Origin: Mesorhabditis belari
Lineage: Eukaryota > Nematoda > Chromadorea > Rhabditida > Rhabditidae
Direction of reading: 5' to 3'
DNA length: 64,000 nt
Assembly (NCBI GenBank): GCA_958450365.1
Contig: CAUEEP010000865.1
Span: 124,001-188,000 of the forward strand
Within the stretch, counting starts at the first letter, position 1; each line of letters opens with the position of its first letter. Under the pieces are notes generated by a model. The model was not told where the DNA came from and made no database searches. It worked only from the letters and a program-made list of their open reading frames with translations. Position numbers and translations under genes: made by a program. Positions 9,832 to 21,000 of the stretch are shown here, in pieces.

Positions 9832-12800
9832 TTGTGTCCGATTTAGATTTCCGTCCGATTTAGATTGAACTTATCGCGGACGTCCGATTTAGATTACAGT
9901 CTATATCGGACGTCCGATTTAGATTACAGTCTATATCGGACGTCCGATTTAGATTCAATCTAAATCTTATATGGATTGAACAATAATATAAACATGCTTA
10001 ATATATGTTCTTAAGCGTTTTCTGTAGTTTTCTGCATTTTTCAAAGATCTTTTATTGATTACAGTCTATATCGGACGTCCGATACAGATCGAACAATAAT
10101 AAACGTGCTTAACATATGTTCTTTGAAAAGCGCAGAAAATTGCAAAAAAACGCTTAAGAACATATATTAAGCACGTTTATTATTGTTCGATCTGTATCGG
10201 ACGTCCGATATAGACTGTAATCCAAATCGGACGTCCGCGATAAGTTCAATCTAAATCGGACGGAAATCTAAATCGGACACAACATATATATATATATATG
10301 TCGCAGCCGCTCGTGATTTTCAGCCGCTAGTGATTGAAACCATGGGCTAGCCGCTAGTGATTCAATCACTAGCGGCTCTGGTACACTCTGGTACACTTAA
10401 TTCTTCGTTTTCTCACAGGAAACGGCTTGATTGAATCACTAGCGGCTAGCCGATGGTCATTCAATCACTAGCGGCTGAAAATCACGAGCGGCTGCGACAT
10501 ATATAACCTAAAAAGACCAGCGTATTCAGCTGATGCTGTGTTTCACTACACAATGCTACAATATTCAGCAAACAAAACAGTTTTTCTACCCGCTAAGCGG
10601 CAGGTCGCAGGCTCGAATCCCGGCGCCGATCATTTTTTCTATTTTCAGCTTTAACCTAACCTAAAAGGACCTAAAAGGACCAGCCGATTCAGCTGGTTTA
10701 TATAAGTACCTATATGTCGTAGCCGATTATGAATGAAATTTTTTGGTAAATCTTTCTAGTAGAGCAACCCTTTAATGTATGAGGACAATATTATAGTATC
10801 CTGTGGCGAATTAAATTCTGCGTCTATTGGTACCAAATTTGTGAGTTTAGGTTAAAAATTGCCGGCGCTACAACGTTTCATTCAAAATCGGCGGGACCCC
10901 AGTAGCCGATTATGAATGAGTGGGTCTAGGAGCGTCCAACCATCAAGTATTTAGTATCATTCAACGCAGAATCATTAATAATTATGTTAAATTTTTTAAA
11001 TTAGAAAGATTGGATAAAAAGAAAAAAATAATGGGGCCTCAAAGTTTCCTCTTGAACAAACAGTTTTTTTGCTCTAATTTTTTTTCTTTTTATCAAATCT
11101 TTCTAATTTTAAAAATTTAACATAATTATTAATGATTCTGCGTTGAATGATACTAAATACTTGATGGTTGGACGCTCCTAGACCCACTCATTCATAATCG
11201 GCTACTGGGGTCCCGCCGATTTTGAATGAAACGTTGTAGCGCCGGCAATTTTTAACCTAAACTCACAAATTTGGTACCAATAGACGCAGAATTTAATTCG
11301 CCACAGGATACTATAATATTGTCCTCATACATTAAAGGGTTGCTCTACTAGAAAGATTTACCAAAAAATTTCATTCATAATCGGCTACGACATATAGGTA
11401 CTTATATAAACCAGCTGAATCGGCTGGTCCTTTTAGGTCCTTTTAGGTTAGGTTAAAGCTGAAAATAGAAAAAATGATCGGCGCCGGGATTCGAGCCTGC
11501 GACCTGCCGCTTAGCGGGTAGAAAAACTGTTTTGTTTGCTGAATATTGTAGCATTGTGTAGTGAAACACAGCATCAGCTGAATACGCTGGTCTTTTTAGG
11601 TTATATATGTCGCAGCCGCTCGTGATTTTCAGCCGCTAGTGATTGAATGACCATCGGCTAGCCGCTAGTGATTCAATCAAGCCGTTTCCTGTGAGAAAAC
11701 GAAGAATTAAGTGTACCAGAGTGTACCAGAGCCGCTAGTGATTGAATCACTAGCGGCTAGCCCATGGTTTCAATCACTAGCGGCTGAAAATCACGAGCGG
11801 CTGCGACATATATATATATATATGTTGTGTCCGATTTAGATTTCCGTCCGATTTAGATTGAACTTATCGCGGACGTCCGATTTGGATTACAGTCTATATC
11901 GGACGTCCGATACAGATCGAACAATAATAAACGTGCTTAACATATGTTCTTTGAAAAGCGCAGAAAATTGCAAAAAAACGCTTAAGAACATATATTAAGC
12001 ACGTTTATTATTGTTCGATCTGTATCGGACGTCCGATATAGACTGTAATCCAAATCGGACGTCCGCGATAAGTTCAATCTAAATCGGACGGAAATCTAAA
12101 TCGGACACAACATATATATATATATATGTCGCAGCCGCTCGTGATTTTCAGCCGCTAGTGATTGAAACCATGGGCTAGCCGCTAGTGATTCAATCACTAG
12201 CGGCTCTGGTACACTCTGGTACACTTAATTCTTCGTTTTCTCACAGGAAACGGCTTGATTGAATCACTAGCGGCTAGCCGATGGTCATTCAATCACTAGC
12301 GGCTGAAAATCACGAGCGGCTGCGACATATATAACCTAAAAAGACCAGCGTATTCAGCTGATGCTGTGTTTCACTACACAATGCTACAATATTCAGCAAA
12401 CAAAACAGTTTTTCTACCCGCTAAGCGGCAGGTCGCAGGCTCGAATCCCGGCGCCGATCATTTTTTCTATTTTCAGCTTTAACCTAACCTAAAAGGACCT
12501 AAAAGGACCAGCCGATTCAGCTGGTTTATATAAGTACCTATATGTCGTAGCCGATTATGAATGAAATTTTTTGGTAAATCTTTCTAGTAGAGCAACCCTT
12601 TAATGTATGAGGACAATATTATAGTATCCTGTGGCGAATTAAATTCTGCGTCTATTGGTACCAAATTTGTGAGTTTAGGTTAAAAATTGCCGGCGCTACA
12701 ACGTTTCATTCAAAATCGGCGGGACCCCAGTAGCCGATTATGAATGAGTGGGTCTAGGAGCGTCCAACCATCAAGTATTTAGTATCATTCAACGCAGAAT

Positions 12801-13058
12801 CATTAATAATTATGTTAAATTTTTTAAATTAGAAAGATTGGATAAAAAGAAAAAAATAATGGGGCCTCAAAGTTTCCTCTTGAACAAACAGTTTTTTTGC
12901 TCTAATTTTTTTTCTTTTTATCAAATCTTTCTAATTTTAAAAATTTAACATAATTATTAATGATTCTGCGTTGAATGATACTAAATACTTGATGGTTGGA
13001 CGCTCCTAGACCCACTCATTCATAATCGGCTGAAATTCATAATCGGCTACGACATATA
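9832..13058. mobile_element. Nested palindrome cluster of foldback elements
   Basis: At least four palindromic modules are stacked here: P1 (9832-10288 and 11822-12115; TTGTGTCCGATTTAGATT ends, CGGACGTCCG core), P2 (10300-10504, 11606-11818, 12127-12331; GTCGCAGCCGCTCGTGATTT ends, AGCCGCTAGTGATT units), P3 (10505-10708, 11394-11601, 12332-12535; tRNA-like), and P4 (10709-11393 and 12536-13056; GTCGTAGCCGATTATGAATG ends). 10290-11820 is one palindrome of about 1.5 kb centred near 11060. 12127-12948 repeats 10300-11120 at a period of about 1828 bp, apparently without differences. No transposase is encoded. Confidence 0.85.
10560..10630 (+). other. tRNA-like 3' half inside the palindrome (B-box)
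   Basis: GCAGGCTCGAATCCCGGCGC has the T-arm and B-box of a tRNA, preceded by the hairpin CCCGCTAAGCGG. No matching 5' half is visible. Repeats inverted near 11470-11510 and directly near 12430. Probably a captured tRNA-derived piece, not a working tRNA. Confidence 0.5.
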
Positions 13059-13065
13059 TAAGTAA

Positions 13066-13230
13066 AGTTATAAGTAAAACTTGTAAGACTTTAAAAAGGT
13101 GGACGCAATTTCGTGGTGGGGAATAGATAAAAATTCAATAAGAGATGGGAAAAGGGAAAAGAAATGAAAAAAAAAGAAAAGACTTTCAACTAAATGAAAC
13201 CACTAATGAAACTGCTCTTTTTCGAAAGCA
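13066..13230. repeat. Direct repeat of 9232-9400 flanking the palindrome cluster
   Basis: GGGGAATAGATAAAAATTCA, AAGAGATGGGAAAAGGGAAA and ACTTTCAACTAAATGAAACC occur in the same order on both sides of the 9.8-13.06 kb cluster. The nested cluster is therefore bracketed by a duplicated segment of about 165 bp. Confidence 0.7.
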
Positions 13231-13787
13231 TTTTTCTGTTTTAGCTTTTTAGAAGAAGAACGACAACCTCTTTCAATTTTGTGAGGATTGCTTTGGTGTT
13301 CGTTTTTGAAACTTTAAAGCTTCAAAGTTTCAAAAATTTAAAACTAAAACGACAATTGACCGAACGAATTTTAAATAATGTTTTTCTTGATTTTTTCAGA
13401 AATTCAGAAAAAGAAATCAAAAAACATCAAGAGTTATTTTGATTTGAATGAACGCAGAGCAATTTAATGAGGAAAATTTGATTTTTTTTTAGGCTCAGTT
13501 GATGCAAATAACGATCAGAATTAACAAAAGGAAACAGGCTTTGATTTTCAACAACTTGAAACAGTTTTTTGAGTCATTTTTGATATGCTGAACGAAATTC
13601 AAGAAGTTACTTATCGAAATTGAAATGAAAGAATGAGCTGGATGTTTCCAGTTTCCAATTTGGTGGTTAAATTATAGAAAAATCGATAAATTATAAATAT
13701 TATATATTTATAAATAATGTTTATAATTTATAAACGATAAATTATAAATACTTAGTCAAAGTGACGCAAAAATCTATTAGGTAAATG

Positions 13788-15127
13788 CATAAGAAATGCG
13801 GATTTCAATTTTCCAACGATTTTCAGTTTTCATACATTTCCAACGATAGAAAGCTGATATCGATGAATGTTATAAACTATTTGAAAGTTGTAAATCTTCT
13901 CTACAAAATAGGCTAAAACGTGTTTCAATTGATCGAACCATTGAAGAAATTTCGAGGGCGAAATGAGAGTGACCAAAAAAGGGCACTTTTTGAAAACCCC
14001 ACTTTCACAAGAGTTCGCTTTTGACTATATAGTGGAAAATGAGCGCCTTAAAATCATTATCTAAAAATATCTCCGGACAAAACAGCAATAACATGAGTCT
14101 TTTTTGTGAAAAAGCCGGTTTTTTTTGACAATTTTGAGGGTTTTGAACTTACGCTCTATCTAAATTTCTGTAAATGCATTTCCGTTAGACTTTTTTATAT
14201 AGTTATCCTTTTGAATTGATATATAGTTATCCTTTTTCTTTTAAATCTTCAATTTTGGGAAGCTAGCCCTACTTTGATCACACTAAACTTGTCTCTAAAG
14301 TGACTCGATTCCTTTTTTGGTCACTCGCATTTCGCCCTCGAAATTTCTTCAATGGTTCGATCAATTGAAACACGTTTTTGCCTATTTTGTAGAGGAGATT
14401 TAGAACTTTCAAATATTGGGTTGGTGATTTGAAAACTGCCGGCTATTTCGCGGGACTCGCAGATAAAAAAGCAACAGCATTGAACCAGCTGAAAGGGGGT
14501 TTCGTTACTTCAACGTTTCCTCAAATTATTGCGAAAAAATTATGCATCCAGCTTTTATTTTTTGGTATTTTTCTTCACTATATGGAGAGAACTCACCTTC
14601 CGAAAGAACGTGTCGAGTATGGTTTGCCAAGTTTCGATCTGGGGACAAATCTTTGAAAGATGCAGAGGGCCGTGGAGCGGCACCCCAACTGGATGCTTCC
14701 AAATTACTCGAACTCATTACCAACGAGCATCGGGTATCATCGCGTGAATTGGGAGAAGAGTTAGGGGTTGATCATGTTAGAGTGCTAAGGTACCTTCATA
14801 CCCTTGGATTTAAATTGAAACTTGGGACTTGGGTGTCCCATGACCTCACTGACCCCCAGAAGTGGCAACGCGCCTCCATCAGTGCAGGCTTGGCAGCTGA
14901 TAATATTAAAAAGATATATGGGGAGGACTCACCTAACTAACTAACCCAACTAACTTACGAAAGAATTTCGCCCTCGAAATTTCTGCAATGGTTCGATCAA
15001 TTGAAACACGTTTTTGCCTATTTTGTAGAGGAGATTTACAACTTTCAAATAGTTTATAACATTCATCGATTTCAGGTTTCTATCGTTGGAAATTTATGAA
15101 AATGTTGAAATCCGCATTTCTTATGTA
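13788..15127. mobile_element. Composite inverted-repeat element carrying a mariner insertion
   Basis: Arms of ~170-190 bp are inverted copies: 13788-13965 (TAAGAAATGCGGATTTCAA ... AAATTTCGAGGGCGAAAT) and 14965-15125 (ATTTCGCCCTCGAAATTT ... TTGAAATCCGCATTTCTTAT). A third partial arm at 14325-14415 is cut by the mariner relic at 14416-14950. Confidence 0.7.
14416..14950 (+). pseudogene. Deleted mariner element with transposase N-terminal region
   Basis: TTGGGTTGGTGATTTGAAAA at 14416 and a closing ...AACCCAAC near 14948 suggest the ends. The ORF ending at 14940 contains RVWFAKFRSGDKSLKDAEG, LDASKLLELITNEHRVSSRE and VLRYLHTLGFKLKLGTWVSH, the paired helix-turn-helix DNA-binding half of mariner transposases. 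The catalytic half is absent, so it cannot encode an active enzyme. Confidence 0.8.
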
Positions 15128-15674
15128 CCAAATAAATGTTTCAAGTTTTTTGAGGATAAAATCGTGTCCTTATCTGACAATTGTTCTTTTAAAAACTTTT
15201 TAATTCAAAATAAAAGTTCAAGAGATCTGAAAAAAATGATTTCTACACGCAGGAAAAGAATTTTTCATTGCAAAGTGAAGTTCGAAAGTTTTCTTTCCCT
15301 TTTTTTTCAAAAAAAACATCAACACCATGACGATAATTATAATTATTTCTTCGGCAAGTCAACAGAAATTCGAATTTTCTTTAATTTTATGTCCGTGACT
15401 CGACTTGAGTTTTGAAAATCAGAAATCTCATCTTATTGCTGTTTTGCTGGTATCTTTGGTAGCCTAATAATTACGAGGTTATCAGATTATTTACTCGCCT
15501 TCTAGTCTTTCAACAAGTTCAAAGAATCCTATAAGTGAAGGTAAAAGTGAAGGGAAATATCTGCTGACAGTGGTGCATTTGTTGTTGATTTGCTGTTGAT
15601 TAACGCTATTGGTCAATAGGTCTAACTGAAATCGTAATTCACTAAAGCTTTTCTGGAGCCAATTCGTTGTTACC

Positions 15675-16190
15675 TTATATTAAGCTTTCCAAAAAGTCCC
15701 TTCTTTTCATACTCTCGTTTAAAACCAATAAATCCACCAATTGAACTACGGTTTATTTCATCAAAAAAGTCAATTATTTTTCTGCAAAATAACATTAAAA
15801 TGGATTTCAAATGTCTTATTTCTGGATCTTTTTGGGAGCATAAAGTCAGGTAGACAAAAAGACAGCTCGATGATTCTATTTAGATACTTTAGCTAAGAAA
15901 ACCTATCTTTGTGTCAATAGATAAAAGATAGAGCACAAAAAGTTAGGTATATAGCCAGATTTTCAGAGAAACTCATTCAGCCAATTTCACTGTAGAGATT
16001 TTTAGAAATTTTTTGCAAAAAACACGATTTTCCCTTTCGAATTTGTTTGAAAATGAACCCAAATTGACTTAAAAAGATGGGAAATTGAACAATAAACATT
16101 TTTTATTAAGAGGAAACCATAGGTTAAATTGGTGAATTTGTTATTTTTCAACGAAAGTACGAAAAGGAACGTAAAGACGCTCTGGACAGC
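15675..16190. mobile_element. Diverged ~515-bp MITE related to the 520-bp family
   Basis: Shares the landmark segments of the 520-bp family (TATTTTTCTGCAAAATAACA, ATAGATAAAAGATAGAG, AATTTTCAGAGAAATTCATT-like) in the same order, but is clearly older. A related tail piece lies at 16300-16350. Confidence 0.6.
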
Positions 16191-16379
16191 GTAAAATTGG
16201 GTTCAAAATATGAAATGGTGCCGACTTTCAAAGAAACTTCTATAAAATCGAGTAATCTTTATCAAATACTTTGAAATACTTTGAATTTGAGCAAAGTTAA
16301 TTGATGAATTTGTTATTTTTCAACGAAAGTACGAAAAGGAGACGAAAAGACCTAATATTTTGATATTAATCAGTAAAAT

Positions 16380-17160
16380 TTAGTTGAATTCTAATTTAGT
16401 TTTCAGAGAACAATTCAGAAAGTTCGCAGTTTCAATTTTTCAATTTAGTCAACACTTTTGCACATTCTTGTAAAGTAATTGGAATAAAAGGAAAATTTTA
16501 AAAGCTTGAATAAGCTAAACTAAAATAAAGTCTCAAAATTTTCATCAAAAAAGGTTTTTCTAGTGTTATAGCATATAAAAGTTTGCAAAATAAATAAATT
16601 TTTACAGAAAAAAGATTGTGTTTCAAATTTCATCGCTACAAAATCGAGCTTGCCATCGTAATGAGAGGGCTTATGTTTTACCCGGACAACACGTAGAGCC
16701 GGCTCCTGCACTGGTGCCCGTGTCAGCTGAAACTGAAAAACCTGTGCATAAGCCTTAAATTCAGAACAATTCAGAAACTGCTCAGTTTTAATGTTTCAAT
16801 CTCGTCAACACTTTTGCACATTCTTGTAAAGGACTTAAAGGACTGAAAGAAGTGAATTTAAAAAAACTAGAATAAGCTAAACTTATGCGGAAAATAAAAT
16901 AAACTTCCAAAATTCTCATCGAAAAGGTTTTTCTAGTGCTATGGCATCTAAAAGTTTGCACCCAAAGAGATTTTCACAGAAAAAAGATTGTGTTTCAAAT
17001 TTCATCGCTACAAAATCAAGCTTGCCATCGTAATGAGAGGGCTTGTGTTTTACCCGGACAACACGACCCGGACAACACGCAGAGCCGGCTCCTGCACTGG
17101 TGCCCGACCTGAAAGCCTGAGCTGAAACTGAAAAACCTGTGCATAAGCCTTAAAATGATA
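16380..17160. repeat. Tandem ~370-bp duplication containing a candidate minus-strand exon
   Basis: Two full units and a partial third share ACTTTTGCACATTCTTGTAA and GTTTTACCCGGACAACACG. On the minus strand an exon-like stretch follows a good acceptor (TTTTTCAGTTTCAG|CTGACAC, about 16730): LTRAPVQEPALRVVRV, then VKHKPSHYDGKLDFVAMKFE. In the second unit (about 17130-16980) the two substitutions in the last segment are silent, but a 14-bp duplication (GTGTTGTCCGGGTC) shifts the frame unless splicing removes it. No family recognised; only one unit can be intact. Confidence 0.45.
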
Positions 17161-17319
17161 TAGTATATGATTCAAAGCAATTTTAATTTAGTTTTTAGAG
17201 AACAAGAGAACAGAGAGAATTCAGAAAGTTCTCAGTTTCAATGTTTCAATTTAGCCAACACTTTTGTACATTCTTGTAAAGTATTGTTAAAATTCTGGTT
17301 TCTGATAACCATTATAATC

Positions 17320-17990
17320 ATATTTGTTTTTAAAAGCTATCTTTACAGTTATTTTTTTTACAGCTAACATCGGCTTGCTCCTAGTGAGAACATTTTCGGT
17401 TCGGGCACTTTGCAAGGGACCGGTGATAAGGAAAAGTTGGCTATTTTACTTGTCTATGGCTATATTACCTACTTTTAGCGTCAAGCGATCCCTTCTCAAC
17501 ACCTTCAACGACTTTCGACTTCAGATTTCAATCGACTTTCTTCTTGTCTCTACTTCCTTCTAATTTCTTTAAAAAATGCATCAACTCGTAAGTTTTTTGT
17601 GCTTTCTTTACAATTTCTATTTTAGAAATTGATGAGCAATCAAATGATTGACTGAACAGCTATCTTTACAGTTATTTTTTAGATTTTAGAACATCGGCTT
17701 GCTCCTAGTGAGAACATACTCGGCTCGGGCACTCTGCAAGGGACCGGTGATAAGGAAAAGTTGGCGATTTTACTTCGCTATGGCTATATTACCTACTTTT
17801 AGCGTCAAGCGATCCCTTCTCAACACCTTCAACGACTTTCGACTTCAGATTTCAATCGAATCTCTACTTTCTTCTAATTTCTTTCTAAAAATGTTTGCAT
17901 CAACTTGTTAAACTAAGTTTTTTGTGCTTTCTTTACAATTTATATTTTAGAAACTGATGAGCAATCAATTTGTGGGTTTTTGAATTGTAA
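17320..17990. repeat. Tandem ~330-bp duplication with conserved open frames
   Basis: Two units share GGACCGGTGATAAGGAAAAG and AGCGTCAAGCGATCCCTTCT. More than one frame stays open in both units, for example plus-strand LLLVRTFSVRALCKGPVIRK in unit 1. Composition is richer than the surroundings. I cannot tell which strand, if either, is coding. Confidence 0.5.
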
Positions 17991-18089
17991 AGAAAACGAG
18001 AAGTGTCTTTTAATTATTTGCGAATGAGAAAGCAACAAAGATTAAAGCGATTTGATTTTTGGGAATAAGTTTATCGACAATTATTGGCT

Positions 18090-21000
18090 TCAATTTGGCT
18101 CACAATCGTCTCGAACTTCTTTCAAAAATTTCATAAACGGTGTCCCCCCGGTGCCCATAGTTGGCTTGTCTTTTGGTTGTTGATTGACGATGAAAAGAGT
18201 CGCCTGAATTTTGTTTAAAGAGAGCGATTTACATTATAGAATTTTCTTGCTTTGATATCCAAAACAATGCTAATGAATTTGGATATCAAACCCGGCAATC
18301 CTACATTACACAACTGGATTATTCTGTTTCTAACGTGCACTTACTCAAATAATTTGAAACTTGAATCTTTTCAAGTGCTTGCCGCTCTGGGAAATGGATC
18401 TGTTTGGCAAAATATCCAGAATTGATGAAAATACAATGAGGAAATACTGTAGAAACTATTTTATACTATATTATAACAATGTTATAACAATGTTATAACA
18501 ATATTATACAGTTACCGCCCCAGCTTCTGCTCCACTTTCTGCTCCACTTTCTGCCCCACTCACTAGCATTTCAAAGACATATTACTCACCATTATTTCAA
18601 TGATAATTGAATCACAGAATCCTCTGTGAATTTGAAAGATTACTACCATAAAAATAACTTTCAATGATTGCAATGAGTCGGCTAGGTGCAAACATAACTT
18701 TGACTTTGCATAAAGTTTAGGTCGCTCATTTGTTCTCTCATTTGTTAATCTGCACAAATCATAACCCTTCACCCCAACTCACCGTTCTGATATGTCCACT
18801 TCGAAAGTTCTTCACCGTTTCGATCACTTCTCGGTATTCATCCAAATGTTTCATTTGTTTCAAAGGAGTAAATTCGGAAACCCATTTGATGAGATTTCGA
18901 TGCGGAACCGGCATTGAGAGGCGCTGCTCAAGCAGAAACTCTTTACTTTTACCTGAAACTTTGAAACTTGTTAATATCAATTTCTGAACAGTTAATTCGC
19001 TTTAAGCTCTTGGCTTTTGAGACTTTAAGCTCTCATAAAGCCTCTCATTACAACAGGGAGTCAACAAATTGAACACCATTTTCTTCAATTAAACATTATA
19101 AAGCTGTTCGGTCTTGCCGGCTGAGATTTTCTGGTATACTGTAGTGAGACAAGAGGTACCATTTTATAAACTTTACTTGGAGCTTATATATCGGCTATCA
19201 GAGACTCGAAAGATTTCAACAACAACTTTTCAACAACAACAACAACAACAACTTTCTCCTGTCCTTGAGCCGATTTCTCATTCTGGTTAAACTAGCAAAA
19301 AAAAGCCGATTTCTCATTTTTCAATCATTTTCTTCTAAGCGCTGGTTAATGCTAAAAATACGTGTTATATCTCAAAATATTACCCATTCTCTCTACTTTA
19401 ATTTGATACCTAAACGTATAGAAGCAAAAAATGATTGAGAAGTGGCAAAAAAGAGCCGATTTTTGTCGATTTTCAATCATTTTCTTCTAAGCGCTGGTTA
19501 ACGCTAAAAATACGTGTTATATCTCAAAATATCACCCATTCTCTCTACTTTAATTTGATTCCAAAGCGCGTAGAAACAAACGTACTGATGTCGAGATATG
19601 AGCGTTTATTTGAGAGTAAACTTAGACTACACGATGCTCCTATAGGGCGCACTTCTATTTTTTCTTCTATTTCACGGTATATTACCCCGGATTTATTTTT
19701 GACTTGTACACTAGGAAGTCGCCTCAATTAAAACATGAAAACTTTGCGTCACCTTGATGCTCTATCCCGAGAAACTCGTCGAAAATGTGCATCGCCGAGC
19801 TCTGCGCTGCCGATCCACCGTTGCATTTCAATGCGCCCAAATGTTCGAGGCCTGGAAAGTGTTGTTTTGATTTGGGTGTATTTTGTGCTTGAAAATTGGT
19901 AAATGCATCCTTTATGGGGCACTCAATTCTTCATTTTTCTTCACAGTAACGACTGGTTTCACAAGGAAAATGAAGAAATGAGTGCACTAGAAAGAGTGTG
20001 TCTACATTTTTGAGCACAAAATGTAGCGCAGAGAACTGATACGGCAAGGAACTATTGCTTTTTCAAAGTACCTTATCTACTCCACTTTGAAACACGACTT
20101 TTTCAAACCTTCAAAAATGATTCCCGTCTCTTTGATCGATCCCTCGTTGTAGCCCCATAAAAACGGGCGAACTTTGTAGAAGAAATCGCTCGGCTTTAAG
20201 TGTTCGGGCATTCTCTGCAACGAGTTTGTTTTCTCTTTAAAGTGTAAACGAGAAAATGTTCTTGTGTTTCAATTTTAATCGCATCATTTTTTAAATGAAA
20301 GCGTTGGAAAGGTTAACAAAGTAGCCTCTTTCTTCAAAATTCAAAATTTCTTCTCCTAGAATTCCTAACTGATTTTTCATTTCTCAACCTAAAACCTGTA
20401 ATGATTAAAATCGACTTTCAAAGTATTTGTGGCCTCTCGAATCGAAATTCGCATTTGTCGCAGCGTTGAAACCAATTCTTCTTCATTGATCACTTCCAAC
20501 TTTTCGACTTTCAAGCAAATTTCCGCGATTTTGTGAATCGCTGCAGCGAAATCTTTTTCGATCTGAAAAATTTGTAAAGTAGAAGTTTATTCTTGTTCTT
20601 TTCTTGTTCTTTTTCTTGTTCTTGTTCTTCTTCTTGTTCTTGTTCTTGTTCTTGTTCTTGTTCTTTTCTTGTTCTTGTTCTTGTTCTTTTCCTTCTTTCA
20701 TCTCCCAATTCAAACCTGAGCTGTGAGCACGAAAAACCAGTGCTCTCCGCGGAGTTCGCTGAAGTTGAAGGCGATTAGCTGAATGAAAGTTTACACAGTA
20801 AAGTTCACAGTAAAGACTTTATCAAGAATTTCTTACAAAACGAAAACCTTGACTCAGAGACTCAGGACTCAAACCAGTCACCCCCTAGCCCCCCCAAAGA
20901 CCTGCCAGTCTGACGCACTAATCCCTCGGCCACGACGACAATTTTCCCCAAGCCGGAAAATCGCTTGATACTTGCGCGGCCAGCGAGCAGTCGATTAATT

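Noticed and set aside
10920..11120. 66-codon frame repeated at 12748
   Set aside because: Lies across the centre of a palindrome and is duplicated with it.
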